Source: Chitinophagales bacterium (lineage in GTDB: Bacteria; Bacteroidota; Bacteroidia; Chitinophagales; UBA2359). Taken from it: DNA of 8,878 nucleotides. The DNA lies in NCBI GenBank assembly GCA_020629335.1, contig JAHDDN010000217.1:1-8878 (forward strand). Reading direction: 5' to 3'. Under the pieces are notes generated by a model. The model searched no databases, was not told the origin of the DNA, and was given only the letters and a program-made list of their open reading frames with translations. The translations under genes were made by a program, and so were the position numbers. Positions 1 to 5,467 of the stretch are shown here, one piece after another. Positions within the stretch are counted from its first letter, which is position 1. Each line of letters opens with the position of its first letter.

Positions 1-2
1 AC

Positions 3-92
3 ACCCACTGGACCAAGACGTGGCGGCCAGCAAAGTTAGTGGATTACGAGAAGTATGGATGGCACGGACATTCGTATCTTGGGACGATTTGA
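3..92 (+). CDS. possible 3' end of an unidentified gene (partial at 5')
   Basis: The third plus-strand frame is open from the window edge and ends at a TGA at 90-92, giving 29 residues that end in YLGTI. The fragment is rich in Trp, His, Tyr and Lys and looks like real protein: it contains WTKTW, then KLVDYEKYGWHGHSY. I do not recognise the family. A competing second frame stays open to 205, but its later part runs into repeat-like DNA and reads like translated non-coding sequence. The upstream part lies outside the window, so function cannot be assigned. Base composition is more GC-rich than the genes to the right, which lowers my trust. Confidence 0.35.
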   Translation, partial: THWTKTWRPAKLVDYEKYGWHGHSYLGTI

Positions 93-260
93 GACCGCTT
101 CGCTGTCAGATGTCAGACGAGAGATCGGCTGCTGCGCAGCCTGTGAGACTTCTGTTTGCTTCGTTGTTAGATTTTGGATCGTCCACCCCCAATCCTGCGG
201 ATTGATCCGCCAGCGGGGTATAATTATGCTGACGATTTAAGACCTTCGTAATCTTCAAGA

Positions 261-285
261 AGCACAAGTGAAAAACACTTGCGCT
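261..285 (-). repeat. dispersed hairpin, family A, copy 1
   Basis: Arms GCACAAGTG (262-270) and CACTTGCGC (276-284) enclose five A, and an A/T pair at 261/285 extends the stem. The one imperfect pair is A against C on the plus strand but a G-T wobble on the minus strand, so the minus strand (GCGCAAGTG, five T, CACTTGTGC) is the better-folding RNA. The 25 bases from 262 recur exactly at 6721-6745, and an inverted variant lies at 6581-6605. Confidence 0.8.
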
Positions 286-304
286 AAAGGGCAGAAAACA
301 CCCC

Positions 305-329
305 GTAGGGACGTTGCATTGCAACGTCC
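305..329. repeat. GTAGGGACG-prefixed palindrome
   Basis: After GTAG, arms GGACGTTGCA (309-318) and TGCAACGTCC (320-329) are perfectly complementary around a single T. The GTAGGGRCG start matches the hairpins at 1601 and 6331, so I group it with them as a diverged member. GTAGGGACGTTGCA-type palindromes are, from memory, common dispersed repeats in several bacterial phyla. Confidence 0.7.
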
Positions 330-364
330 ACTCGAAACGTTTACCAAGATTATCAATACAAAAA

Positions 365-398
365 ATTAATCATTACGCATTAAACATTAATCATTAAA
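365..398 (-). repeat. TAATGATTAATG-type repeat tract, left flank of HD-Pnk
   Basis: Read on the minus strand, this is a string of TAATGATTAATG, TTTAATGCG and TAATGATTAA units. The 12-mer CATTAATCATTA at 385-396 is the exact reverse complement of 1531-1542 on the other side of the gene. The same 12-mer recurs at 8742-8753. The tract ends about 5 bases before the GTG start of the HD-Pnk gene. Confidence 0.75.
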
Positions 399-401
399 AT
401 C

Positions 402-1526
402 GTGTGGAAATTCCCAACATACCAACCCAACCATCCCATTAACTGGGACGAACTCTGCCAACGCTTTGATTGGTTAGAAGAGATGAAGACGGTCCAGCAA
501 GATCCCATTTGGCATGGAGAAGGCGATGTCTTTACCCATACCCAAATGGTCGTCAATGAACTAATCCGTTTAGAAGAGTATCAAGCATTATCAGAACAGG
601 ATCAACACATCCTTTTTGCAACAGCTTTACTACATGATGTAGAAAAACGTTCAACCACTCGTACAGAAGTGATCAAAGGAGTCGAGCGAATCACTTCTCC
701 ACGCCATGCGATCAGGGGAGAATTCACTGCCCGTACTGTTCTTTATAGAGACATACCAACCCCATTTGCCATCAGAGAGCAAATAGCCAAATTAGTCCGT
801 TATCATGGGCTACCGATATGGGCATTGCGCAAAAGAGATCCACGTAAGAAAGTCATCAGTGCAAGCTTAGAAGTAAACACCCATCACTTAGCCATCTTCT
901 CAAAAGCCGATATGTTAGGGAGGATTTGTACTGATGTAGAAGAGAAATTACTGGATATAGAGCTATTCGCAGAGCTATGCAAAGAGCATGACTGCTACGG
1001 CAAAGCTCGAAACTTCTCCTCTCCTTTCAGCCGCTTCCAATACCTCAATCAAAAAGAAATGGCTCCTGATTATGCAGCTTATGACGATCTGAAGTTTGAT
1101 GTAATTATGATGTGTGCTTTGCCTGGTAGCGGTAAAGATCACTATATAAAAAACAATTTAGACGCACCCGTTCTTTCTTTAGACGGGATCAGACGAGCGA
1201 ACAATATTGCCCCAACAGATAAGAAGGGGAATGGCCGAGTCATACAGATGAGTAAAGAACAAGCAAAAGTATTTATGCGCAAAAAGCAAAGCTTCATTTT
1301 CAATGCCACCAATATCTCCAAAGATATGCGCTCCAAATGGCTCTCCCTATTTAATGAATATAGCGCCAGAGTAAAAATCATCTATTTAGAAGTTCCTTAT
1401 CAAACCCTCATCAAACAAAATCACAACAGAGATTACAAAGTCCCACTATCCGTCATTGAACGAATGATAGATCGATTAGAAGTGCCAAGCTTTGGGGAGG
1501 CAGTGGAAGTGGTATATAATGTGTAA
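402..1526 (+). CDS. HD-Pnk: HD phosphohydrolase fused to 5'-OH polynucleotide kinase
   Basis: Probable bifunctional nucleic-acid end-healing enzyme, cytoplasmic, 374 aa. Residues 35-200 form an HD domain with H46, the H78-D79 doublet in LLHDVEK, H102, H135 and D170 as likely metal ligands. In the characterised Runella slithyformis HD-Pnk, this type of domain removes 2',3'-cyclic, 2' or 3' phosphates. Residues 232-374 form a P-loop kinase: Walker A LPGSGKD (240-246), an SLDGIR motif giving D261 (general base) and R264, NATN (301-304), and a lid with N340, R343 and VP at 347-348. This part would phosphorylate 5'-OH ends. The start is GTG at 402; an in-frame TAA at 381 leaves no better upstream choice and the next Met is residue 28. 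No signal peptide. No RNA or DNA ligase gene lies beside it in this window. The gene stands alone between inverted repeats. The family assignment is strong; the natural substrate is unknown. Confidence 0.88.
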   Translation: MWKFPTYQPNHPINWDELCQRFDWLEEMKTVQQDPIWHGEGDVFTHTQMVVNELIRLEEYQALSEQDQHILFATALLHDVEKRSTTRTEVIKGVERITSPRHAIRGEFTARTVLYRDIPTPFAIREQIAKLVRYHGLPIWALRKRDPRKKVISASLEVNTHHLAIFSKADMLGRICTDVEEKLLDIELFAELCKEHDCYGKARNFSSPFSRFQYLNQKEMAPDYAAYDDLKFDVIMMCALPGSGKDHYIKNNLDAPVLSLDGIRRANNIAPTDKKGNGRVIQMSKEQAKVFMRKKQSFIFNATNISKDMRSKWLSLFNEYSARVKIIYLEVPYQTLIKQNHNRDYKVPLSVIERMIDRLEVPSFGEAVEVVYNV

Positions 1527-1528
1527 TT

Positions 1529-1562
1529 TTTAATGATTAATGCATAATGATGAACGATGAAT
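1529..1562 (+). repeat. TAATGATTAATG-type repeat tract, right flank of HD-Pnk
   Basis: The tract starts right after the TAA stop and contains TAATGATTAATG at 1531-1542, followed by ATAATGATGAA and CGATGAATG variants. It is inverted relative to the tract at 365-398, so the gene sits between inverted arms that begin within about 5 bp of its start and stop codons. Confidence 0.75.
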
Positions 1563-1600
1563 GTTGTTTTGCCATCATCATATCTTTTGCGAAAATATTT

Positions 1601-1628
1601 GTAGGGGCGAACCTATGTGTTCGCCCTT
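1601..1628. repeat. GTAGGGGCG hairpin, family B, copy 1; possible bidirectional terminator
   Basis: GTAG is followed by a perfect 8-bp stem: GGGCGAAC (1605-1612), loop CTATGT, GTTCGCCC (1619-1626). A G-T and an A-T pair extend it outward to 1603/1628. The same design with a different arm sequence but the same loop occurs at 6331-6356. It lies between convergent genes, where a bidirectional terminator would fit, but no long T-run follows it. Confidence 0.75.
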
Positions 1629-1685
1629 TCGAAAATAGCAATATGTTTGCCTGCTAAAAAACGTAAGTTATAGTAAAAATAGATA

Positions 1686-1699
1686 GGCGAACCTAGTGG
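1686..1699. repeat. decayed copy of the GTAGGGGCG hairpin
   Basis: GGCGAACCTA at 1686-1695 is identical to 1606-1615 of the intact hairpin, followed by GTGG instead of TGTGTTCGCC. The closing arm is lost, which suggests a truncated or eroded copy just beyond the 3' end of the lipoprotein gene. Confidence 0.5.
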
Positions 1700-1711
1700 T
1701 TGTATAAAGTT

Positions 1712-3007
1712 TTACAAACTAATCAAAGCAAATTCATCCGTGTCTGGTTGATATACTAAAACTTCATCATCGTTATACCAAATCGAATTTTGATTAGAAA
1801 TACAAGGCATATCAGTACCACACTTAGCAATCATTTTTAGCTCATTAGAAACAAACTCATAAGTCCAAAGCGCTCCACCAGTATTACCCAAATTAGAATA
1901 AAACAATAAATGGCTTTGTTCAGAATTGACTCCAAATATTTTATCCTGAACACTAGCATAGGAATTTTGATTGGCAAATTCTTCTTCTAATCCCTCAATT
2001 AATACTAACTCATTAGGACCTAAATTATAAGCATAAAATTGAGGATTAAAAATAAATCCACTACCATCATTTGGGTCTATATAATTAAGAGCACGCACAT
2101 AGAACTGCTCATCACTTATTGGGCTTTTTGAAAATGAATAGATTCCTTTAAAGTCATCTTCTGGGAATACAACATCAGTCCATTCTGTAACCATTTGAGC
2201 AAGACCATTTTCTAAACTAACTTTCCATATATTATCTGTCCCATATTTATTACTCTTAAAATAAAGATGAGTTTCATCTACAGATAGGTGAGTTGACATA
2301 TTAAATAATCCAGATTGAAAATCATCGTACAAAAGATTGGTTGAATCATTAGACAGATCATGATAGGTGATTTCATGATTAATGCCATTACTAGGAAATT
2401 TTGAATAAACTATGGCAGTCGCATTATTTAGTAAATTTAGATTAGCAACATTATTGGCAAAGAATATTCTATCTTCAGGATTATCAACATGAAAATAATA
2501 ACAATCTTTCTCTCCAATTTCAGTTGTACAATAGGCGATGTATTGGCGATCTTTAGAAATACAAAATTCTCTAACATCAGGGATATTAAAGCCTAAAGTA
2601 GCTTGATTAGGAAGTGCTGCAGGAATAATACTACTCACAGATGAAGTATCTACAAATTCGCAGCATTTACTAATCATTTTAAAGAAGTAAAATTCATCAT
2701 TAACTAAGCCATCTACAATATAGCTTTCATCAGGACTATTTAATTCAGCTATCAATTCAAAATCAACATTATCTTCTGACATATAAATTTCCAAAACATC
2801 TGGTATGCAATAATTTTCATCGAGGTTTGGATCGTAGAGGTCTATAGTTTTAACTTCAATGCTTCCATCATTGGGGTTTAAACTAAGAACATATCTATCT
2901 ATAGCTTCACAAGCTTCTGCCTCACCACCAGTTCCGTTTTCATCATCGTCATCACAACAAGCAGTAATTATACAGAAAATCATTAATAAAGATAGGTATT
3001 TATACAT
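1712..3007 (-). CDS. putative surface lipoprotein with FN3-like and TolB/PD40-like regions
   Basis: Exported lipoprotein of 431 aa. The N-terminus is a short hydrophobic signal ending in a lipobox I-T-A-C with lipidated C17, followed by C-D-D-D-D-E-N. In Bacteroidota, an acidic stretch right after the lipidated cysteine is a known surface-export signal, so display on the cell surface is likely. Residues about 37-130 resemble a fibronectin type III-like fold: an EIYMSEDNVDFELIAEL strand pattern, then SYIVDGLVNDEFYFFKMIS. From about 140 onward, repeated blocks such as SKDRQYIAYCTTE and SVDETHLYFKSNKYGTDNIWKVSLENG match TolB/PD40-type beta-propeller repeats. Cysteines are frequent for such a protein (67, 115, 116, 149, 160 and others). 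It lies 63 bp downstream of the Asp-box gene on the same strand and may be co-transcribed. Ligand and role are unknown. Confidence 0.8.
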   Translation of the reverse strand: MYKYLSLLMIFCIITACCDDDDENGTGGEAEACEAIDRYVLSLNPNDGSIEVKTIDLYDPNLDENYCIPDVLEIYMSEDNVDFELIAELNSPDESYIVDGLVNDEFYFFKMISKCCEFVDTSSVSSIIPAALPNQATLGFNIPDVREFCISKDRQYIAYCTTEIGEKDCYYFHVDNPEDRIFFANNVANLNLLNNATAIVYSKFPSNGINHEITYHDLSNDSTNLLYDDFQSGLFNMSTHLSVDETHLYFKSNKYGTDNIWKVSLENGLAQMVTEWTDVVFPEDDFKGIYSFSKSPISDEQFYVRALNYIDPNDGSGFIFNPQFYAYNLGPNELVLIEGLEEEFANQNSYASVQDKIFGVNSEQSHLLFYSNLGNTGGALWTYEFVSNELKMIAKCGTDMPCISNQNSIWYNDDEVLVYQPDTDEFALISL

Positions 3008-3070
3008 TGTAGTCTGTTTATATGGTTAAAATAGAACTCAATATATAAATTATTTCTAATTAATCAAAGC

Positions 3071-4117
3071 TTAAAACACCAATTGCATCTTAGCAATCTT
3101 CCCATTTCTGCCTACGGCCCAACAATAGCCCGCACCAAATTGACAAACATAATAACCCTCATCACCAATTCGGTACCAGTTTAATCCACCATCAGTAGAG
3201 TAATCGCTACCAGTTCGCCCAACAGCAAAGGCCCAATCTTCTGCGGCATTATAAGCCACACAAGAACGATACCCACGCGGAGGCGTTTTGCATAATTCCC
3301 AACTTTTACCTCCATCTAATGTAATTGCACCATTACCAACAGTACTAGTAGAATCAACATAACTTCCACCCACAACAACACCTTTTAAATCATCCAAGAA
3401 AGTCATGGAGAAAATGCCCATGCCTTCTCCTGTTCGCATAGGTGTCTTGTGAGCCGACCAAGTTTCTCCGAAGTCTGGAGAATGTAAAACTCTTGATTTT
3501 GGGCCATTACCCATTGCTATCCAAACCTTCTCACCACGCATCACCATACCTGTTCCACTCGCTGCAAAACCTGCTTCTGTTTCTATAGGCGTTGGCATAG
3601 TACTGCCATCTATCTTATTCCAAGTTTGCCCCCCATCCAATGTTTTAATCACTAAAAATTGATTATTAATTGGATCACTATAAGCCATGCCTCTCAAGCT
3701 ATCTGTAAATTGAATGCCATCAAAGAAAACACCTTTTTCTTCATTCTGATAAACTAAGGTCCAATTCAATCCCCCATCTGTTGTTTTATAGAGCTTGGCG
3801 ATATCTCCAGCACTTAATACAAAAGCAGTATTAGCATCCATTGCATAAATGCTTCTAAAGTCCAACTCTTCAGCTCCTTTAATTTGGTAAGTTTGCCAAG
3901 TCTTCCCTAAATCGGCAGAACGAATAACAGTTCCTTCTGTACCACTCGCCCAAACCACGTCTTCACTATCAGAAGAAGGCCCAGCTACAACTGAAAGTCC
4001 TCGGAGATGAGATTTAGTCGGACTTTCTACTTTTTCCCAGTCTTCTCCCCATTCAGTTTGAGCATTCATACCTAGGCAAATTACGAGTAAAAAAAGGCTA
4101 TTAATTAATTGTGTCAT
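3071..4117 (-). CDS. secreted Asp-box (YCF48/BNR-like) beta-propeller protein
   Basis: Secreted protein of 348 aa with a signal peptide of about 19 residues (hydrophobic LFLLVICLG, cleavage after NA before QTEW). It carries six Asp-boxes of the S/T-x-D-x-G-x-T/S/N-W form at about 67-74, 112-119, 159-166, 213-220, 266-273 and 307-314. They are spaced 41-54 residues apart, as in six- or seven-bladed propellers of the sialidase/YCF48 type. Asp-boxes are structural turns and do not by themselves imply sialidase activity; I see no sialidase FRIP motif or catalytic set. Similar proteins in Bacteroidota are often labelled oxidoreductase or YCF48-related, without proof. No C-terminal sorting domain is visible. 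The gene starts 9 bp after the stop of the upstream small secreted protein gene, so the two form an operon. A binding or scaffolding role in the envelope is inference. Confidence 0.8.
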   Translation of the reverse strand: MTQLINSLFLLVICLGMNAQTEWGEDWEKVESPTKSHLRGLSVVAGPSSDSEDVVWASGTEGTVIRSADLGKTWQTYQIKGAEELDFRSIYAMDANTAFVLSAGDIAKLYKTTDGGLNWTLVYQNEEKGVFFDGIQFTDSLRGMAYSDPINNQFLVIKTLDGGQTWNKIDGSTMPTPIETEAGFAASGTGMVMRGEKVWIAMGNGPKSRVLHSPDFGETWSAHKTPMRTGEGMGIFSMTFLDDLKGVVVGGSYVDSTSTVGNGAITLDGGKSWELCKTPPRGYRSCVAYNAAEDWAFAVGRTGSDYSTDGGLNWYRIGDEGYYVCQFGAGYCWAVGRNGKIAKMQLVF

Positions 4118-4126
4118 ACTATAGAT

Positions 4127-4597
4127 TTAAAGATCGTCTCTCTCAAATTCATCTTCAGAAATAGAAGCTCCTGGTGCTTCAGATTGACTGCCTTCATCTA
4201 TATCAAACTGTATAGTCGTGATGATAAAGCCCTTTGATCCATCATAAGGTTGATAATCGCCATCTCTCCAATACATGGTTTTTTGGCCATCTAATTCTGC
4301 CTTTACCTTGAGATAATACTCTAAAGTATCCGTGAAAGTTGCCTTCTCCATCGTACCAGGTTTGATTTGAAAAAGGCTGTGGCGGCCATTGCCATTTTTG
4401 TACATGACCTTGACTGTGAGAACACGCTTAGAATCGTTTTGGATTTCTAAGTCTCCAAAGTCAACTGGTTGCACTTTATTTTGCGCTTCTAAAGCAGCTG
4501 TATTGAGCAATGCTAAGCTCAAAAAGGCAAAAACAAGGCTCAAAAATGGAGTAATAGCTACATTATTACCTCTTAGTTTATTAGCTAAGTAATTCAT
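4127..4597 (-). CDS. small secreted protein of unknown function with acidic C-terminus
   Basis: Protein of 156 aa that I do not recognise. It begins with a long signal sequence: a basic N-terminus, a hydrophobic core at about 14-36 and a probable cleavage after LEA at 38, before QNKVQP. The mature part has alternating hydrophobic strands (FGDLEIQN, VLTVKVMY, LFQIKPGT, YYLKVKAEL, FIITTIQFDI) suggesting one small beta-sandwich. The last 20 residues are strongly acidic and low in complexity (SISEDEFERDDL at the end). It is the first gene of an operon with the Asp-box protein, 9 bp apart, so the two may work together in the envelope. A -7 box lies 41 bp upstream of its start. Confidence 0.7.
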   Translation of the reverse strand: MNYLANKLRGNNVAITPFLSLVFAFLSLALLNTAALEAQNKVQPVDFGDLEIQNDSKRVLTVKVMYKNGNGRHSLFQIKPGTMEKATFTDTLEYYLKVKAELDGQKTMYWRDGDYQPYDGSKGFIITTIQFDIDEGSQSEAPGASISEDEFERDDL

Positions 4598-4637
4598 TAT
4601 CAGGTATTTGGTTTGAAAAAGGTGGGATGTTTGACTG

Positions 4638-4645
4638 CAAAATTA
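4638..4645 (-). promoter_or_regulatory. Bacteroidota -7 promoter box for the 4597/4117 operon
   Basis: On the minus strand this reads TAATTTTG followed by CA, an exact match to the Bacteroidota TAnnTTTG -7 element. It lies about 41 bases upstream of the ATG at 4597. I see no clear TTG at the -33 position. The same TAATTTTGCA string lies ahead of the acyl-CoA dehydrogenase gene, which supports its being a promoter. Confidence 0.5.
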
Positions 4646-4724
4646 CGAATTAATAAACTTATTGTGCTAAAAATAGTCTAAATTAGATGCCAAAAGGCAC
4701 TACAATTAAGAAAAACCAATTTAT

Positions 4725-5114
4725 ATGAGATACCTATACTTAGTATTTATTAGTCTTCTATTATGCTTACCTTTTGTAAGCCACGCTCAAGCAGAAATCT
4801 CCGATACTGATGGGATTATCCAACCTGCGTATCCTGGTGGTCAAGAAGCTTTACTCAAGTTTATTGATGGCAACTTAAAGTATCCTCAATCAGCAATTGA
4901 TAAGAAAGTAGAGGGCTATGTTACAGTCTCTTTTATTGTTGGGAAGGATGGAAAATTAAAAGCTCATTCTATTGCAGAGGATATTGGAGAAGGTTGCGGT
5001 GAAGAAGCATTAAGAATTGTTAAAGCAATGCCAAGCTGGACACCGGGTACTATTGAGGGTGAGATTAGACCTTTTAGATTTAATTTGCCTATTTATTTTT
5101 CATTAGAGGATTAA
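4725..5114 (+). CDS. exported TonB C-terminal-domain protein
   Basis: Small periplasmic protein of 129 aa. Residues 1-21 form a cleavable-looking signal peptide (hydrophobic YLVFISLLLCLPFV, cleavage after SHA). Residues 36-127 form a TonB C-terminal domain in the Bacteroidota style: YPGGQEALLKF, LKYP at 51-54, GYVTVSFIVGKDGKL at 64-78, W105-x-P107 and LPIYF at 121-125. Classical TonB has a membrane anchor plus a Pro-rich spacer before this domain; both are missing here, so the protein cannot transduce energy from ExbBD in the usual way. Stand-alone versions are common in Bacteroidota and their job is unclear. It is divergently oriented from the 4597 gene across 127 bp. The nearest -7 candidate, TAAATTAG at 4679-4686, is one base off consensus and lacks a well-spaced -33 box. 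Confidence 0.82.
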   Translation: MRYLYLVFISLLLCLPFVSHAQAEISDTDGIIQPAYPGGQEALLKFIDGNLKYPQSAIDKKVEGYVTVSFIVGKDGKLKAHSIAEDIGEGCGEEALRIVKAMPSWTPGTIEGEIRPFRFNLPIYFSLED

Positions 5115-5198
5115 TAATCGATGGTTATTTTTATCTTGATTTTATCATCCTAATTCTTATAGCGGAAGTGTGTTTCATGATGATGGTCTAATCTCTAA

Positions 5199-5221
5199 CT
5201 AAATCTATTTATTAGATTTAG
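5199..5221 (+). terminator. hairpin downstream of the TonB-domain gene
   Basis: CTAAATCTA (5199-5207) and TAGATTTAG (5213-5221) are perfectly complementary around the loop TTTAT. It starts 85 bases after the stop codon. No T-run follows, so it is at most a factor-dependent or RNA-stabilising 3' structure rather than a classic intrinsic terminator. Confidence 0.4.
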
Positions 5222-5249
5222 GGTAAAAGCCTACATTTCTATGATTTGT

Positions 5250-5430
5250 TCTTTTTGTCTTGAAACAAAAATGAACCAAAAAATTCAAGGCTGCGCATGT
5301 TTTGGCTAAAAACCTACATCAATCACTGAAAATTTATAAAACTCGCCTGCGGCTCAAACAGTATAAATTTTTTAATCGTGATTGATTCCGATTTTTTTAA
5401 CGCCAAAAAACGCTAAGGCCGATCTTTTTT
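5250..5430. repeat. large foldback intergenic element
   Basis: Nested inverted repeats. A hairpin TTTTTGT (5252-5258) / ACAAAAA (5265-5271) opens the element. An outer pair ATCAATCAC (5318-5326) / GTGATTGAT (5378-5386) and an inner pair AAATTTATA (5330-5338) / TATAAATTT (5362-5370) enclose CTCGCCTGCGGCTC (5342-5355). Outside them, GGCTGCGCATGTTTTGGCTAA and TAACGCCAAAAAACGCTAAG are imperfect complements. From memory, elements with GTCTTGAAACAAAAA, CTCGCCTGCGGCTC and AACGCTAAGGCC are widespread between genes in Bacteroidota; this needs a search to confirm. Confidence 0.6.
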
Positions 5431-5467
5431 TATTAGTTCTTTGAATCAAACGACTTATACAATTCTA

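Larger units (their letters stand above)
93..401. other. repeat-rich non-coding region upstream of the HD-Pnk gene
   Basis: I see no convincing gene here; the short open frames on both strands read through repeats. The stretch holds a tandem-like GTCAGATGTCAGACG segment near 105-119, a GC-rich hairpin at 127-141 (GGCTGC, loop TGC, GCAGCC), a dispersed hairpin at 261-285, a near-perfect palindrome at 309-329 and a TAATCATTA-type repeat tract at 365-398. I found no TAnnTTTG promoter box for the gene starting at 402, so its promoter is either atypical or hidden in these repeats. Confidence 0.6.
1527..1711. other. convergent intergenic region with repeats
   Basis: This is the gap between the 3' ends of the HD-Pnk gene (+) and the lipoprotein gene (-). 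It holds a TAATGATTAATG tract, a GTAGGGGCG hairpin and a decayed copy of that hairpin. No coding sequence is seen. Confidence 0.7.
5115..5467. other. convergent intergenic region with hairpin and large foldback element
   Basis: No gene is seen between the 3' ends of the TonB-domain gene and the crotonase gene. The first 80 bases are AT-rich and plain, then come a 9-bp-stem hairpin and a roughly 180-bp element made of nested inverted repeats. Confidence 0.7.

Noticed and set aside
106..324. 72-codon minus-strand open frame
   Set aside because: It runs straight through the family A hairpin and the palindrome at 309, and its translation looks like repeat DNA.
1142..1381. 79-codon minus-strand open frame inside HD-Pnk
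   Set aside because: It is the antisense shadow of the kinase domain, whose motifs are clear on the plus strand.
1699..1716. Hairpin TTGTA ... TACAA at the end of the lipoprotein gene
   Set aside because: It is short and imperfect and overlaps the stop codon; likely chance in AT-rich DNA.
3071..4117. Sialidase activity for the Asp-box protein
   Set aside because: Asp-boxes occur in many propellers; no FRIP motif or catalytic arginine set is visible.
4389..4592. 67-codon plus-strand open frame
   Set aside because: It is antisense to the small secreted protein, which has a signal peptide and a promoter box.
4664..4699. Operator-like TGCC AAAA GGCA and a promoter for the TonB-domain gene
   Set aside because: The stem is only 4 bp, and the TTG to TAAATTAG spacing of 14 bases is too short for a Bacteroidota promoter.
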